NCBI GenBank assembly: GCA_031213475.1
Contig: JARUPZ010000016.1
Location: forward strand, 682,001 to 746,000
DNA from: Nereocystis luetkeana
Lineage: Eukaryota; Sar; Phaeophyceae; Laminariales; Laminariaceae
Length of the DNA stretch: 64,000 bases
Direction: 5' to 3'
Position numbers and translations under genes: made by a program. The notes beneath the pieces are model-generated. The model saw nothing but the letters and a program-made list of their open reading frames with translations, ran no database searches and was not told the DNA's origin. Positions 1 to 12,199 of the stretch are shown here, piece by piece (position 1 is the stretch's first letter; each line of letters opens with the position of its first letter).

Positions 1-654
1 GTTTCAGGTGGCGCAAGCAACACAATATCCTACAGGTAACCGTACGTTTGTTAGAGGTTTTCGTACGATGACTGTCAACATGTAATTACCGCCTCAGATC
101 CGTAGAGTCCGCAGAAATGCACTCAATATCAACATCTATATGCCTGCTATATATATAAACACCACATACCACAGTGTAGGTACTGTATGTGTAATTTAAG
201 TAGTTCGTTAATACCAAGTACCTTACATTAACTATAACCACGGTACAGGACCATCATCAGAAAAACAAAACAAAACAGAACACAACACAACGCAATACAA
301 CATAATCACTTCAGCTGGGCGTGTTGCGCCATCCAGCCTCTCCGCAGCACCCCCAGCTCCTCCTCCAACATCTGCGCCACCAGCATCACCCTCATCGATA
401 TTATCTCCGCCGCGCTTTCCAGACCACATTCAGACCACCCCATCTTCAAGCCCAGCTGTTGCACGACGCAGTCAGCCTGCTGTTCGCGGAAATCGCCCTT
501 CGTCGGTGTCCTCGGAAGGAAGTTACGACAAAAAAACAAAAAAAAAGCCAGGGGCTAGCGAGCAGTCGGAGGGTATGAATAGGGAGGAGAAGGAGGGCAG
601 GGGGGGGGAGGGGGGGGGGGTGCATACTCAATTGTTGTATTCCTTAGTCATTTG

Positions 655-700
655 ACCATTGACCGCGCATCCCTTTCGAGACGGAACACCGTTCCTACTC
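655..700 (+). repeat. Repeat B, copy 1
   Basis: CGCGCATCCCTTTCGAGACG, then GAACACCGTTCCTACTCC. It recurs at 26728 and, inverted, near 9344. Confidence 0.7.
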
Positions 701-876
701 CGAATATAGACAGCTCACCACTACCAATTGCAATCGCTTCCCCACTTCGATTCCGATTTTCAATGCGTACAGAGGGGGGTGGGGGGAACTTGGCGTGGTA
801 TTCTTTGCTTTTAGTGTCTGTGTCTTCAACCGTTTCGTTTTTGAGGAGCAGCACCAACCGACGTGCCTACTTGCTA

Positions 877-1191
877 CTAGAATAGGCCCTTCAAGTAGTA
901 AGTATCAGTCTGCGCTGACTGCAAGCCCTGACAGATCAGTGGTCTAAAAACAAAACCGCCATCCCTCACCGAAATACCCGCTTCTGCTGCCTTCTGCACA
1001 GCCTTCATCTCAGCCTCGCGTCTGAGTCTGTCGTTTTCCTTCTTCTCCAACTCAAGGAAATATAAGTTGCACACTCGCTCAAGAAACGCGTAGTTCGAGG
1101 GCTTGCTCTTCTTAGCCTTACCCTGCTGGTCTGAGGGGTTACCGTCGGTGTTTTCAGACAAATCCCGCTTTTCGCCACGGTCAGCCTTCAT
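877..1191 (-). CDS. Candidate protein fragment, charged helical
   Basis: Minus-strand frame opening at ATG 1191, about 104 residues. It is Lys/Glu-rich with a predicted helix (FLELEKKENDRLRREAEM) followed by AVQKAAEAGISVRDGG. The composition looks coding, unlike its surroundings, and CTGCAG just upstream of the ATG could be a splice acceptor. It could be a small gene, one exon of a gene, or a transposon ORF remnant. No family is recognised. Confidence 0.35.
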   Translation of the reverse strand: MKADRGEKRDLSENTDGNPSDQQGKAKKSKPSNYAFLERVCNLYFLELEKKENDRLRREAEMKAVQKAAEAGISVRDGGFVFRPLICQGLQSAQTDTYYLKGLF

Positions 1192-1236
1192 GCTGCAGTG
1201 CGGGATGGTTGGGATGTTTTTCGCCTGCTCGGGCAC

Positions 1237-4200
1237 AAGGTGGATTGAACGAAGGACGGATTGGACGGAGGACGGGGAAGGGGGGTGTTAAGGGACTTTG
1301 CACAGCAGAGCGGGCAAGCACACTGAGTGCTTGTACCATCGTTAAACACGTAGTATCAACATACTGTAGTACTATTAATACTATTAATAATACGTACCGC
1401 GTATTATTGACTCGTGCTGCACACATGAGGTATCATAGCGTTGCTATCGTTCATGTTTCATACCTGGTACATGGCCGATACAGCAAGGATAATATATGCA
1501 CTCCTGTATATACCTGGTATGGAATAGATGTGTTGGGAAAACGCGGTACAGCAGTTGTATCTCATCGCCCACGATGGCGGGACATGGTTGACCTTGATGG
1601 CTGTTTCAGATTTTTGAAAAAAGATAATCGCACTCATCAGGCCACTTGCTATGGAAAGTGTGTCCTTGGGCCTGAAACCGTTACTCCACTGCGTATATAC
1701 AGAAGAACTGCTTGGCATTCTTTGCGTTTTCGCTTAGCCACTTTTCAAGACCCGATTTTGATCCTCGTGAGATCCGTGTTTAGTCTCCGGATTCGTGCGG
1801 CCTATGTAGGCACCACAATAAAGGAGTACGTACTCAGCGTTCAGCTCATATGACAGCAGGGTGACAACACAGAGGGCCACGTCGCCCTTCCCGTAGCCAC
1901 AAGCATCACAACAACCGGTAGCGCTTCAGAGCCCATAACAAGCGCAGTGGCACGCGTGATGAAGGTCGGTCGGAGTCTGAGACTGACGCCACGATCGACG
2001 AGGTATATTGTACCTTTGAATGTATAGCTGCTGTAAAAGTATACAACAAACAGCAGCATACCTGGTATATCAGGTATCAGGTATCGACTACACGATGAGG
2101 GATGCCAGTACGTTCAAGCGCGCGGTCATTACAACGCAGTCCACACATGGGTTGGTTGTTCCATGGGGGAAACAGTGAGCGCGGCGACAGCATGTTAGAG
2201 TCGCACGACTCGCGTCACTCTCCCGTGTGCCCACGTGACGACCTGGCCTGTGCCTCTCGATGACCACCCAATGACATACCCGGTACAACATGCCTTCGAA
2301 ATCTCAGCAAAAAGGGGTCCCAGGTTCCGTGTGTACCCATACAAAATGACGCTGCAGATTCAAGCTGCCTATTTTTGAAGAAACAAACAGCAGGTCCGTT
2401 TCGTAAATAATCCGATCCAGGTACTCTGTATCCGTGTCCATAGGACGTGGCTTCACAAGAATTCCCTTCCGACGCATTTTAGAAATATTCCAAGATGGTA
2501 CGAGATATGATATGTATCTGGAAGGATATTTGGATACGAGCAGTATTTTGGATATTAGACTACTGTTTCGTAGTACAGCACGAGGTACCAGCATGAGTAA
2601 TAAAGCAGTACCAGGTATGTAGTCATGGGAAGAGGAAGAAGAAGTGTTGCAGGTTGCAGGTTGCACCCCTTTTTCTTGTTTGGGAGGACCAAACGGCCCG
2701 ACCGAACGGGAACAAATAGCATCTCATTTGATGGAAATGGACACCACCGGAAATGGACATGGAGACCAATTTGCCTTGGTTGGTATGTGCAAAAGATACC
2801 GTTCGTACTGATTCGGCTGGAGAGGCCCAGGATTCTGCATGCACCAAAACACATTGTTCAGGTAGGAACGGAACGAATGATGACCACGAGCAGCCTCGTG
2901 CCGTTCAGCTCGTTCCCATGCTTTTTGAAGTTTCTGACGGGCACGCCACACCCATGGCAAACAGCAAGGCACGCCTAATAATAGCACGATGAGACAAACC
3001 AGGATACGCAAGCAGGAAGGAATGCGTGCGGAAAAACGACATAGAGAGAGACAGAACAAACCGAAACCACACCAAAGCTGAAGAAAACAGAAAGCAACAC
3101 CGACCACGACGAGGATTCAATGCAGCAGCCAGCATGGACTCCGATTGCAACTACTGCTGTAGGAACATTGCCACACGGCCTGTCCCCTCCGTACCGCCGG
3201 TATCTTTCTTTGGTTATAGAGGCGTCCATATTGCCATCAGCACCCTTCTAAGCACTACGCACTCAAAAGGAAAGCAAGAAAACGGAAACCTGGCGAAAAG
3301 AGAAAAGGGAAACGGGTCTATACCGTACCAGGGTATGATATTTATAAAAACAGCAAGCTTTCCGGGTTCACCTCCGTTTCTTCACAAAGGAGTATACTGC
3401 TGTAGTCCCGTTACCCCACAGCTTCCGGCAAGGCGGTCTCGCCATCAAAGAGAGAGGGCGAAGCGAATCTCGCTTACCGGTACCAGGTATATACGTAGCA
3501 GGGCGACCGCACCCATGTCTCACCCTTTCTCGTTCCGGGCTCCTTTCCCCGATATTTCGTTTGTCTTGTGGCTGAAAACCTACGCTCGAAGATTATACGT
3601 TAGATCTCCGTCTTACAGATCGAGTCGATCGAGGATGACCCACGTTCCTGGCTGCTAGGTAGGCCCTGCAGCACGTTAGCTGGGGTAAGGGTACACGCTC
3701 GCTGCGACTTCGCCACAAGGGGGACGGTGGAGGACAGATGTACCAAAGAGCAAGCCAGAGTGACAGCGTTGGCGTTGGCGTTAGCGGACGAAGCACATAC
3801 CACAACAGCCGTTTCATATTCAGGTCAGGTGTCCCCGGATAACCCTCCTGAAGAAGGCATGCAGGTGTGGAAAACCCTTTTGGATTCAAAAATTGGGAAA
3901 TCGAAAATGGTGCACATATAACAGCATCCATTCTCTGGCATGAGCTTGCTTTTAGCTTTACGTGCGTAGATCATGACAGGGAATCGTCAGCGCGTCAATT
4001 GCGACGTGTAGGCAAACACCATGGGTTCAGAGCAGTTCACGGTTCACACCGTGCAGTCTCCCGCGGCGATGCCACCAGTGTACAGTAGTACCGGAGCTAC
4101 TGTACACAGAGTATACAGAGCCAGATAAACTTACTTGGTCTTTACGTGCCGTAAAACACGGGTGATAAGATAACACACACCCTGGGACAAAGATCCGAGG

Positions 4201-5330
4201 AGCCCTAAACCAAGAGGGGCACAAATTCATACCTGGTACTACAACTGTTGTACGTACAACGAAAAAGAAAGTCGTGGCTTTGTAAATATCTCGTCGAGAT
4301 CTTACCATAGATATTATACATAGACATACATACATCAGTAATCTCTGTACTTCGCTATATAATAGGCGTTTGCACGACAACATCAACAATAACTCTGTTG
4401 CCGAGAAAATCAGCTTGGAAGTTCATGTAAGGGTGTGTGTTTAAAACTACAATAATACATCTCGATGTATCAAGTGTCATGGGATGACCGATTCTCCTCT
4501 CTCTCGGGATGCCTCCGCCGTGAATAGTGGCGACATAGTGCGACATCATACGTAGAATGGTTACTTTGTAGGTTCCCTCCCAAGGGAAACGCTACGTTTA
4601 CTTATAGTACCGGTGCATGAGAGGAGAGGTTTGGTTCAGTTGTCGGCTATACAGTCAGTAGTAGTTGGCCGGTGGTGGGATAAATCGTACCCACAAGAAG
4701 AACGGAAAAAAAGCGAAAAAGCTCTGTCGGCACGTCGGCACTATTTATGTTTTTCTATCAAAAAGCGAATGGGGATGCCTTATTTATGTCGATCAAACGC
4801 CAATGACTTGTGCGATCTTGTTGTACTCTGCAGCAGCGCCTTGCTATCCTCGGGTCGTTGTTCTATTTGTACTTTCACGAGTAGAGCAGCTGCAGCAGCA
4901 GTATATAGCCGGGATACCAAACGGATCGTCGATGCAAACCTCGTGCAGCAGACAGAGTACATACCTGGTACCAGTTACCAGTACAGCAGAGTGTGCGTAT
5001 TCGTACACTGCCGCCGTTTCCTGGTACAATACAGCAGTGGTGGCGTATACCAGGTATAAACAAGACAACTCACCCCTCTGAGCCGATTGTCTCAGAAACC
5101 AGCATGCGCACACACTACTACGCGTAATGGCGGCTGTGGGAATATCTCGTAGACATCTTTCCATAGACGCGTCGCTCAACGGTTGCACTCTCCCTTTTGT
5201 CGAGGAAACCAGCTGCGAAACTCGCCCGACGGGATGTGTCGTGTGTCATTTTTTTTTTGTTGCATGTATGATACTCGTACACTACTGCTGCAGAGCTAGC
5301 TGCTATATACTATATACTGCAGCCCCACCC
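1237..5330. other. No convincing gene; palindrome-rich spacer
   Basis: Open frames (longest about 210 codons from 1209) have no coding character. TACCTGGTA/TACCAGGTA palindromes occur at about 1471, 1512, 2060, 2609, 3480, 4232, 4960 and 5048. Confidence 0.5.
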
Positions 5331-6034
5331 ATCGCGGCGCAATGACCAGAGGGATGATGGATGAGGGAAGAAAAAAATGCGGCGCAATAACAAACCGAGG
5401 AGAGCAGGAAAGCATGACGAATTACAAGCGCCGAAGATAGCCCTCACCGGCGTGGACGCTCTCCACTGGCCACCAGCAGCCCCCCTATATCGTGGCGATG
5501 GCGTCGGCATGCTCCTTCGTCGGCTCGACACGTCTGCGCTGCTCGCGCGGGCCCAATCTGCCGAGTACTCAGCGAGAAACGCTATCACAGCAGGCATAAC
5601 TTGGCAACTTGGATCCTTTCGCGTAACGAGCAGAGAGCAGAGAGCTGGCCGCATGATGCCACAGAGTGCTTGATATGCGGCGGCCACGATACCACCGCCC
5701 CCCCCCCCCCATCATTGTCCCCACGGTACAGGCTCGTGCCAGGCCCCGGTCGTCGAGCTGACCAAGTCGGGATGTTACTCGTACATGCATGGTGTCTTTT
5801 GTCCCTTCGGCAATTCGTAAGAACACTCCGAAGGTCAAGCACCAACCAGTTCTGCACAGTGCAGTGATCGCTAGTATCCACCACGTAGCAGCCCCAGCAG
5901 CAGGTCAGGTCCCAGACATACGAAAGGGACAGCCTCCCCCCATAGGTACAGACAGAGAGGAAGGCAGGCGGGCTTCGAGCAACCCGGCGTTGCCTGCTGT
6001 ATGCTGTACGAATCGCGTCAAAATAATGAAACAC
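5331..6034 (-). mobile_element. Repeat H, copy 1
   Basis: About 700 bp, inverted relative to 62007-62699. Shared blocks include ATCGCGGCGCAAT at the end, GCAGAGAGCAGAGAG, GGCATAACTTGG and CAACCCGG. The GCGGCGCAAT end is itself repeated about 46 bp inward. No coding frame is shared. Confidence 0.7.
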
Positions 6035-7119
6035 GCGGTGGGACTGCTCGTCTTTTCTCCATCATTGTTTGGCTTGCCGCTTGCCGCCATGCTGGCGGAT
6101 CTTCAAATAGAAGGTCCTCACACTCCCCACCTTCATATATACTACCAGGTAGATACGTGTGATACGCACCTGGCAGTATGATAAGCATAAACTACTACTG
6201 GTATTATACTACTAATAATGTTAATATTAATACGTGAAGCCGTAATACTCATCACGTACGTATACAGCAATACCACAACCAGGTATATGTACTTGCACTA
6301 CGAATACCCAACGACAGCAGTATAGCACGAGCAACAACAGTTAGCGCACTGAAGAAACATTGCCCGCCCTCCTCGTACACCGTACACCATGCCCACCCTG
6401 GCTAATCCTGTCGTGGCACACTATGAGACAGACAAAATAAAATGTAAAGCACATTTATCGTGAAGTAATCGAGCTATTGTACGTAAACGAATGATCTGCA
6501 AACGTATCGGGTACCAAAGAGCACAACAAGAAGCAAAAAACAAGCCCAAAAGTGGGAAGGGATCCTGAAATGAGACATTTGTGTGACCACGGACTCCTTC
6601 GTCAGAGAGTTAATGTGACAACAACAACAACAACAACAAAATCATATAACGACGCAAGAAGAGCACAACAACACAGCGAGAGATAGTCATTCTTGGAGAA
6701 AGGCGGAGAAAGAAAAGTACTGTGATAAAGCAAAGATAAGAAGAGAGAGAAGCACGGCCCACCGGGCGGGCCAAATTTTCACAAGGCAGTACAATAATAG
6801 CAGAAGAATACATGCGTTTCCGTCTCTGTTCTAGTGTCAGTAATATCATACTATTTCCTGCTGCTGCTGTACGCGTGGTCGAACCAGGAACCTTGCCACA
6901 AGATACGTCGCCCCTTTCGCTCTCTCGTCAACAGCGGCGGTCTATTAAGAGTCAGTGCTGCTGTCGCACGCCCCACAGAAAAATAGACAAACAAATGAAC
7001 GAATCAAAAATCCGGGACTGCAATAACACAGGTTTCACGTTTTGGTCGGAGGTAGAACCGTGCTATAAGGTCTGCGATTTCCTTTTAGCTTCCGTCGGCG
7101 GCGGTAGTAGTAGAACGCC
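6035..7119. other. No gene seen
   Basis: AT-rich with short runs (AACAACAACAAC at 6620) and TATTAATA motifs near 6205-6235. Confidence 0.5.
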
Positions 7120-7230
7120 CCTCCCCCCCCCCCCCCCCCCGCCCCCCTTCCTTCCCCCTCTCCCCTCCCCCCTCCCGCCCCTCCCCTTCCATTCCCCCTT
7201 TCCCTCCCCCTCCCCCTCCAACTTTTTTAT
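7120..7230 (+). repeat. C/CT-rich tract
   Basis: CCCCCCCC runs followed by CCCTCCCC-type sequence; one of at least ten such tracts (also 7738, 8071, 10120, 28207, 48150-48250, 50010). Confidence 0.85.
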
Positions 7231-7289
7231 GTAGGTTGGGTTGGCGTTGATTGACAACGACACGGTAAAACATGCCGCTCACTACGTGA

Positions 7290-7735
7290 GCTAGACAACC
7301 AGGGCACCGTTCTTTTTTTTTTTTGGCGGTCGCTCAAAGCTGGTTGTCGACTTAGATCATTTATGCGAGGTGAACAACCTTTACTCCACACAAGGGAATT
7401 GATCGCATCACGTAGTGTTCAAGGTAAGGCACCCAAGAGACAGTTACATAGTACCCCCATTGCTGTCTCTGGAAGTGCCTAAACCGGAAATTAAATCAAC
7501 TCATTGAAGCTGTCATCCATATGCAAGTCCGCCTCACAAGCGGTTCTTAGTAGGATGCAGCTCACCCTTTGTGCGACTCGCCAGAAACCTGACGGCGCTT
7601 CGCGCTTGGTGCAAGCAATGTCTGCCTGGTCGGTGAAAACCCGACATGCTCCGTCCCGGCATTGTAGGGATGCGAGGGTCTATGGTCGTACGACTACGGC
7701 CATGCATGAGATCGAGTACACCTCTTCTATCGAGT
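7290..7735 (+). repeat. Repeat A, copy 1, followed by C tracts
   Basis: Includes CAACCTTTACTCCACACAAG, ATCACGTAGTGTTCAAGG and ATGCAAGTCCGCCTCAC, and ends TACGACTACGGCCATGCATG before a run of C. A partial copy of its 3' end recurs at 7838-7905. The shared peptide (ASRLVQAMSAWSVKTR) hints at a transposon ORF remnant. Confidence 0.75.
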
Positions 7736-8268
7736 ACACCCCCCCCCCCCCTCCGCCACCCCCCCCGTCACCCCCTCCCCCTCTCCACAACCCCCTCCTC
7801 CATTTCCCTGCCCCCCCATCCCCCTCTCCCTCCCATGCTCCGTCCCAGTACTATAGGGATGCGATAGTCTATGGTCATACGACTACGGCCATGCACGATA
7901 ACGAGTACACCCCCCCCCGCATTCCCCCTTGTCGTCACTCTTGTCGTTGCCAGCTGCGTAACGTGGACACAGCTCCTTTCCGCCTTCTGCTCATATCAGT
8001 CACCATTTGTTGAAACCGTCCGCCGCCTCGACGACCGATCCCCCGGTAGGTACTGTAGTATTAAAATACCCCCCCCCCCCTCTTGGCCACAGTACAGCAG
8101 GCTCTCCTGCAAACTGCAAAGGCATGTTTGCCAAGGATCCCTCGGCGGTTCGAAACCCCTCCTCCGTGAAGTCACCCGGTAGTAGTGCCGCTAGTCGAGT
8201 CTAGACGGTGGACGCAATTTTGTCTCCGTCAGCCTGGTCTCGGATTCTCCCCACCGGCGACCATCGTC

Positions 8269-8610
8269 CTAAACATCATCCCACCGGCGTGTCAGTCGCT
8301 CATTGTTTTTTTCGTCCGGTGTATATGCGGTCCCCGAAAAGAGGAGGTGCCGTTTTCGGATGGTGGTCTCGACGCTCTCTCGCCATATGCCTTGTTGAAG
8401 TGCTTTGGCATACGGCATGAGGTCGTCGGTGCATTGTCGGCGCGGAACGCCAATGACCCGAATAGCAGGACCTGGTGGTGAGTCCGAATAGCAGGACCTG
8501 GCGGTGATTCGTTCGGAGCTCACCGGAGTGTTCCTGGCCGAGAGTCCACACCTCACACACCCGTACAGCAGGGGTTCCATCACCCCGGTCTTTAATAGCA
8601 TGTTGCACAT
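8269..8610 (-). pseudogene. LINE reverse transcriptase C-terminal fragment
   Basis: The minus-strand frames contain LLKTGVMEPLLYGCV, RVIGVPRRQCTDDL and SVETTIRKRHLLFSG, typical of the region after the polymerase domain in RTE/CR1-like LINEs. It is broken into overlapping frames and lacks the catalytic core. It is homologous to the fragment at 39.6-40.3 kb. Confidence 0.6.
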
Positions 8611-9343
8611 CTTCAGAGTAAACGTAGTGGTCTACTCGTAGAAAAAAATCGTTCTGGCTAGGGAAAATCAGCGGGCGTACTGTAGAACCACCGATGGGGA
8701 GTATTCAGTCACCGTGCGCTTTCCGCACGCCTCACGACAGACAGACATATCAAGATCAAGCTTCCTGTCCTTCCGACTTGCTACACGATCTCGGAGGGGG
8801 GGGTATTCCAGGTTCTTGGAGATGGCAAACCCACTTAGGAAATGCGTTTGTACGCGGGGGGGTCTAGCGTAACGTAGACAATTCTCGAGGCGCGGACGCG
8901 GTTGGCTGACGTTCACGCCACCGCCGCAATCGACTGGTTTATCCTTTTTTCTGGGGTTTCGGGTTTTTTTTTTTTTATGTAGGATATTCCGATTTTCGAC
9001 TCGGCTTGGACGTCGTCTCTGCAGGGTTAAGAGCGATGCCCACTCCGTTTCGCGGGCCGACCTCCATGCGCAGGGTATTTGCAGTGTGCCGGTAGTTCTC
9101 GCGACCGCTCCGGATTTTGTGATCATGCTTTTCACTGCCTCGTGTTCAACCTCACTCGACATGTTCGTCCTTTTTTCTTCGTTAGTCGGCTACTTCGAAG
9201 AGCGTTATTTTCTTTTTTTCCTGCTCTATCGGTCCCACCTCGTCCACCACCAGGACTGATTCGGGTATCGTAGCCGCTCATACGGAAGCACAGGACTGCA
9301 GGTTTTCTTGTGAGTCTTTTTCCACGATGGATTCGCACCCCCT

Positions 9344-9392
9344 CCCGGAACGGTGCTCCGCCTCGAACGGGATGCGTGGTCAATGGTCACAT
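9344..9392 (-). repeat. Repeat B, copy 2 (inverted)
   Basis: CTCCGCCTCGAACGGGATGC, then GTGGTCAATGGTCAC; diverged inverted copy. Confidence 0.5.
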
Positions 9393-9436
9393 AAAAGCCA
9401 AGCAACAAATGGGTAGGCCCCTCCTCCTCTCCCCTC

Positions 9437-9875
9437 TGAGCTGGACAACCAGGGTGCCGTTTGTCTGCTTGTCTTTAGCGATCGGCTAGAGCTGGAGGTC
9501 GAGTTGGATCATTTGTGCGGGGTGGAGAACCTTTACTCCACACAAGGGGAATGATCGTATCACGTAGTGTTCAAGGCAAGGCGCCCAAGAGGCGGTTACA
9601 TAGTGCTTCCATTGCTGTCTCTGGAAGTGGCCACACCGGAAATTAAATCAACTCATTGAAGCTGTCACCCATATGCAAGTCCGCCTCACGAGCGTTTCTT
9701 AGTACGATGCAGCTCACCCTCCATGCGACTCCCCGGACACGTCACGGCGCTTCGCGCTTGGTGCAAGAATCTTTGCCTGGTCGATGAAAACCCGACGTGC
9801 TCCGGCCCGGCATTGTAGGGATCCGAGGGCCTATGGTCATACGACTACGGCCATGCCTGATATCGAGTGCACCCT
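9437..9875 (+). repeat. Repeat A, copy 2
   Basis: Near full-length relative of the 7290 copy, ending TACGACTACGGCCATGCC. A fragment of the same 3' end lies at about 10098-10125 beside another C tract. Confidence 0.75.
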
Positions 9876-10795
9876 CCCCTCTCCCCTTTGCTACACAGGA
9901 GTATCGGTAGCTATTCATAGTGCTCTTGCGTTTTCCAAATATATTTCGCCCACCCCCCGCCGCCCCCTCCCCGCTCTCGCTCTCGCTAGGAGTGAAACGG
10001 TACATAACCAGTGTTTCTTCCTTTTCAAAATAAATTGTCTCCGAGCCCCTCCCTCGTCGCCCGGGATGTGGCGGATACACCCCCCCCCATCCCTCATGCG
10101 ACCACGGCCATGCATGATATCGAGCACCCCCCCCACCCCCCCCACCCCCCCCCGCGCTGGATCGCTGTGGCTCTGGCGTCTTAGTGGTGCTCGTTCCGGG
10201 TAGGGTAGGCTTCCTGACTAATTCTCCTTCTGAACTTCCTTCAGGAGGCCTCGTAAATATATGGCGTCGCAGCTTAAGAGATGTGAGAATGGTTTTTGAG
10301 GAGTCGCATCTACGATTTCATGTTCAAGAGCATAAAACCGATAGCTTTTTCAATCTCCCTGTTGCTAGTTATTGTATATCAGGTATAGGGCTCACCAGGT
10401 TGGGCAGTGCTCGTGATACTTTTCTGGAAGGCCTAAAATTGGGCCTCTTTGTAGGGATAGGATTACGGGAGAATAGTGAGAAGAAGGACCTAGGATGGGG
10501 AATACGGGAAAAGGACGACGTACTAATTGGAAGGTGTTCACGTATGGTCTGGGGAACAGGGGTTGGACGAGGAAATATAAGCCCCCCCTCTTTCAGACCT
10601 AGTTTCGACCTAGAGTTGCATAACGAAACAACCCTCTTACATCAGCTCATCATATGAATGACAACAGCGGGACCCATCTGAAACGAGGCAAACCTAGAAG
10701 GTGACGTATGTATATACGATACTATTATTAGGTACGATATGCTTCCCAGGTAATCTCACCGCACATGGCGTCGACGGCAGGACGCGGGGGTTTGA

Positions 10796-11141
10796 AACCG
10801 TGAGGTGCTATCATGCCACCCATTATTATAGAGATACACCCTAACGACTGGGCTAACAGTCGTCTCGGTGCTTAAATCGTATCTCCTAATTTTAGCACAA
10901 TCCGGGGTTCAAATATCTCCGACGCCCTTTTCTCATATTTCTCGAAAGTCATGCAGAATGCGGAAGTGAACCGTGAGGTGCTATCATGCCACCCATTATT
11001 ATAGAGATACACCCTAACGACTGGGCTAACAGTCGTCTCGGTGCTTAAATCGTATCTCCTAATTTTAGCACAATCCGGGGTTCAAATATCTCCGACGCCC
11101 TTTTCTCATATTTCTCGAAAGTCATGCAGAATGCGGAAGTG
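10796..11141. repeat. Exact 173-bp tandem duplication with tRNA-like boxes
   Basis: Two copies read identically by eye (period 173). On the minus strand each contains TTAGCCCAGTCGTTAGGG, like a Pol III A box. A B-box-like GGTTTCAAACC follows only beside the first copy. Each also has GGGGTTCAAAT on the plus strand. Either very recent or an assembly artefact. Confidence 0.8.
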
Positions 11142-11261
11142 TACACCTAGGAGGCATGGTACACACTTCCAGGCAAGAAAAAGCGCCCTGATACCTCCTG
11201 TTCAGGGCAGCGCTGACTAAAGGGGTTGAAGCCTTGAGTAAACCCGACGTCCCGGCTTAAG

Positions 11262-11340
11262 AGCCAGTGAACCCCGGATTGTGTTTTTATTAGATACGCC
11301 CTAACCACTGAGGTAGCAGTCAGCGCTGACTGTTAGCTCA
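11262..11340 (-). repeat. tRNA-like head, minus strand
   Basis: Minus strand reads CTACCTCAGTGGTTAGGGCG, then GGGGTTCACTGG about 40 bases on. It resembles the A/B boxes in the adjacent 173-bp units, so it may be a third relative of the same SINE head. Confidence 0.35.
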
Positions 11341-11769
11341 GGAGTTGGGGTGCCTCTCTAAAAATATGATGAATCCCCCCCAAAAAGGAGCCCCTCCCCC
11401 ATGTCAACAGTCTGATGAATACTTCCCCCAAGAATTGAAAAGAGTGTTGACTTACGCCCGCCCGACCCCGTAGACGGCTATTCGGCAGTCGCAATCCGGC
11501 CTTCGATTCGTCTTCTGAAAGGCCCGACGTTCCGAGGGGGTAGAAATATCACAGGTTCAAGTGGAGTCAGGTCAAGGGTTTAGGATGGGGCCTCTTTACC
11601 CACTATTAACAGTAGTGTCTACGAATTGGCCCTTATTTTTGGCTGTGATTCATGTACATACTTGAGTATCAGGGGCAGAAATTGCGTATTTTCCATGGGT
11701 TTGTGTTCTGCAGGGTACGACCAAAACCATACCTGGGGTATTTACCCGGGTATCACCCAACAAAGAAGT

Positions 11770-12180
11770 TCTGTAAGTTCTGCACGACATTCATACCCGT
11801 ATCCGAAACTTCTGTGGGTTCTGTGTGACACTCATACCCGTACCCGAAACTTTTGTGGGTTCTGTACGCCCGTGCCACAACACCCGGGGTACGGGTACAA
11901 CATCCCATACCCGTACCCGGCCTTTGTGTAGGGTATACACCCGGAAAATAATGCAAATACCGAGGTATCTACCCGTTAGCCGATCTATGTAAAATCCCGG
12001 GGTGCGGGTATGGGTACGGGTACAACTTTCGTACACCAGCCCGAGACTTCTGTGAGTTTTGTAAGACTTTCATGCAATACCCGGAACTTCTGTGAGTTCT
12101 GCAATACTTCCATACCCGTACCCGGAACTTCTGCAAGTTCTGGAAGACTTCCATACCCGGAAGCCACAAACCCTACAGAA
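11770..12180 (+). repeat. About 39-bp minisatellite, imperfect
   Basis: Units contain CATACCCGTACCCGAAAC, then TTCTGTGGGTTCTG; two adjacent units are spaced 39 bp (11789 and 11828). It is interrupted near 11900-12000 and resumes to 12160. Confidence 0.75.
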
Positions 12181-12199
12181 CATAACTTTGGTACTTTCC

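Noticed and set aside
1209..1853. 214-codon plus frame
   Set aside because: Starts at a non-ATG codon, composition is not gene-like, and it crosses palindrome-rich spacer.
7063..7282. Gly/Arg-rich minus frames
   Set aside because: Translation of a C-rich tract with no flanking coding sequence.
10184..10657. 157-codon plus frame
   Set aside because: Non-ATG start, no family features, and it begins in a C tract beside a repeat A fragment.
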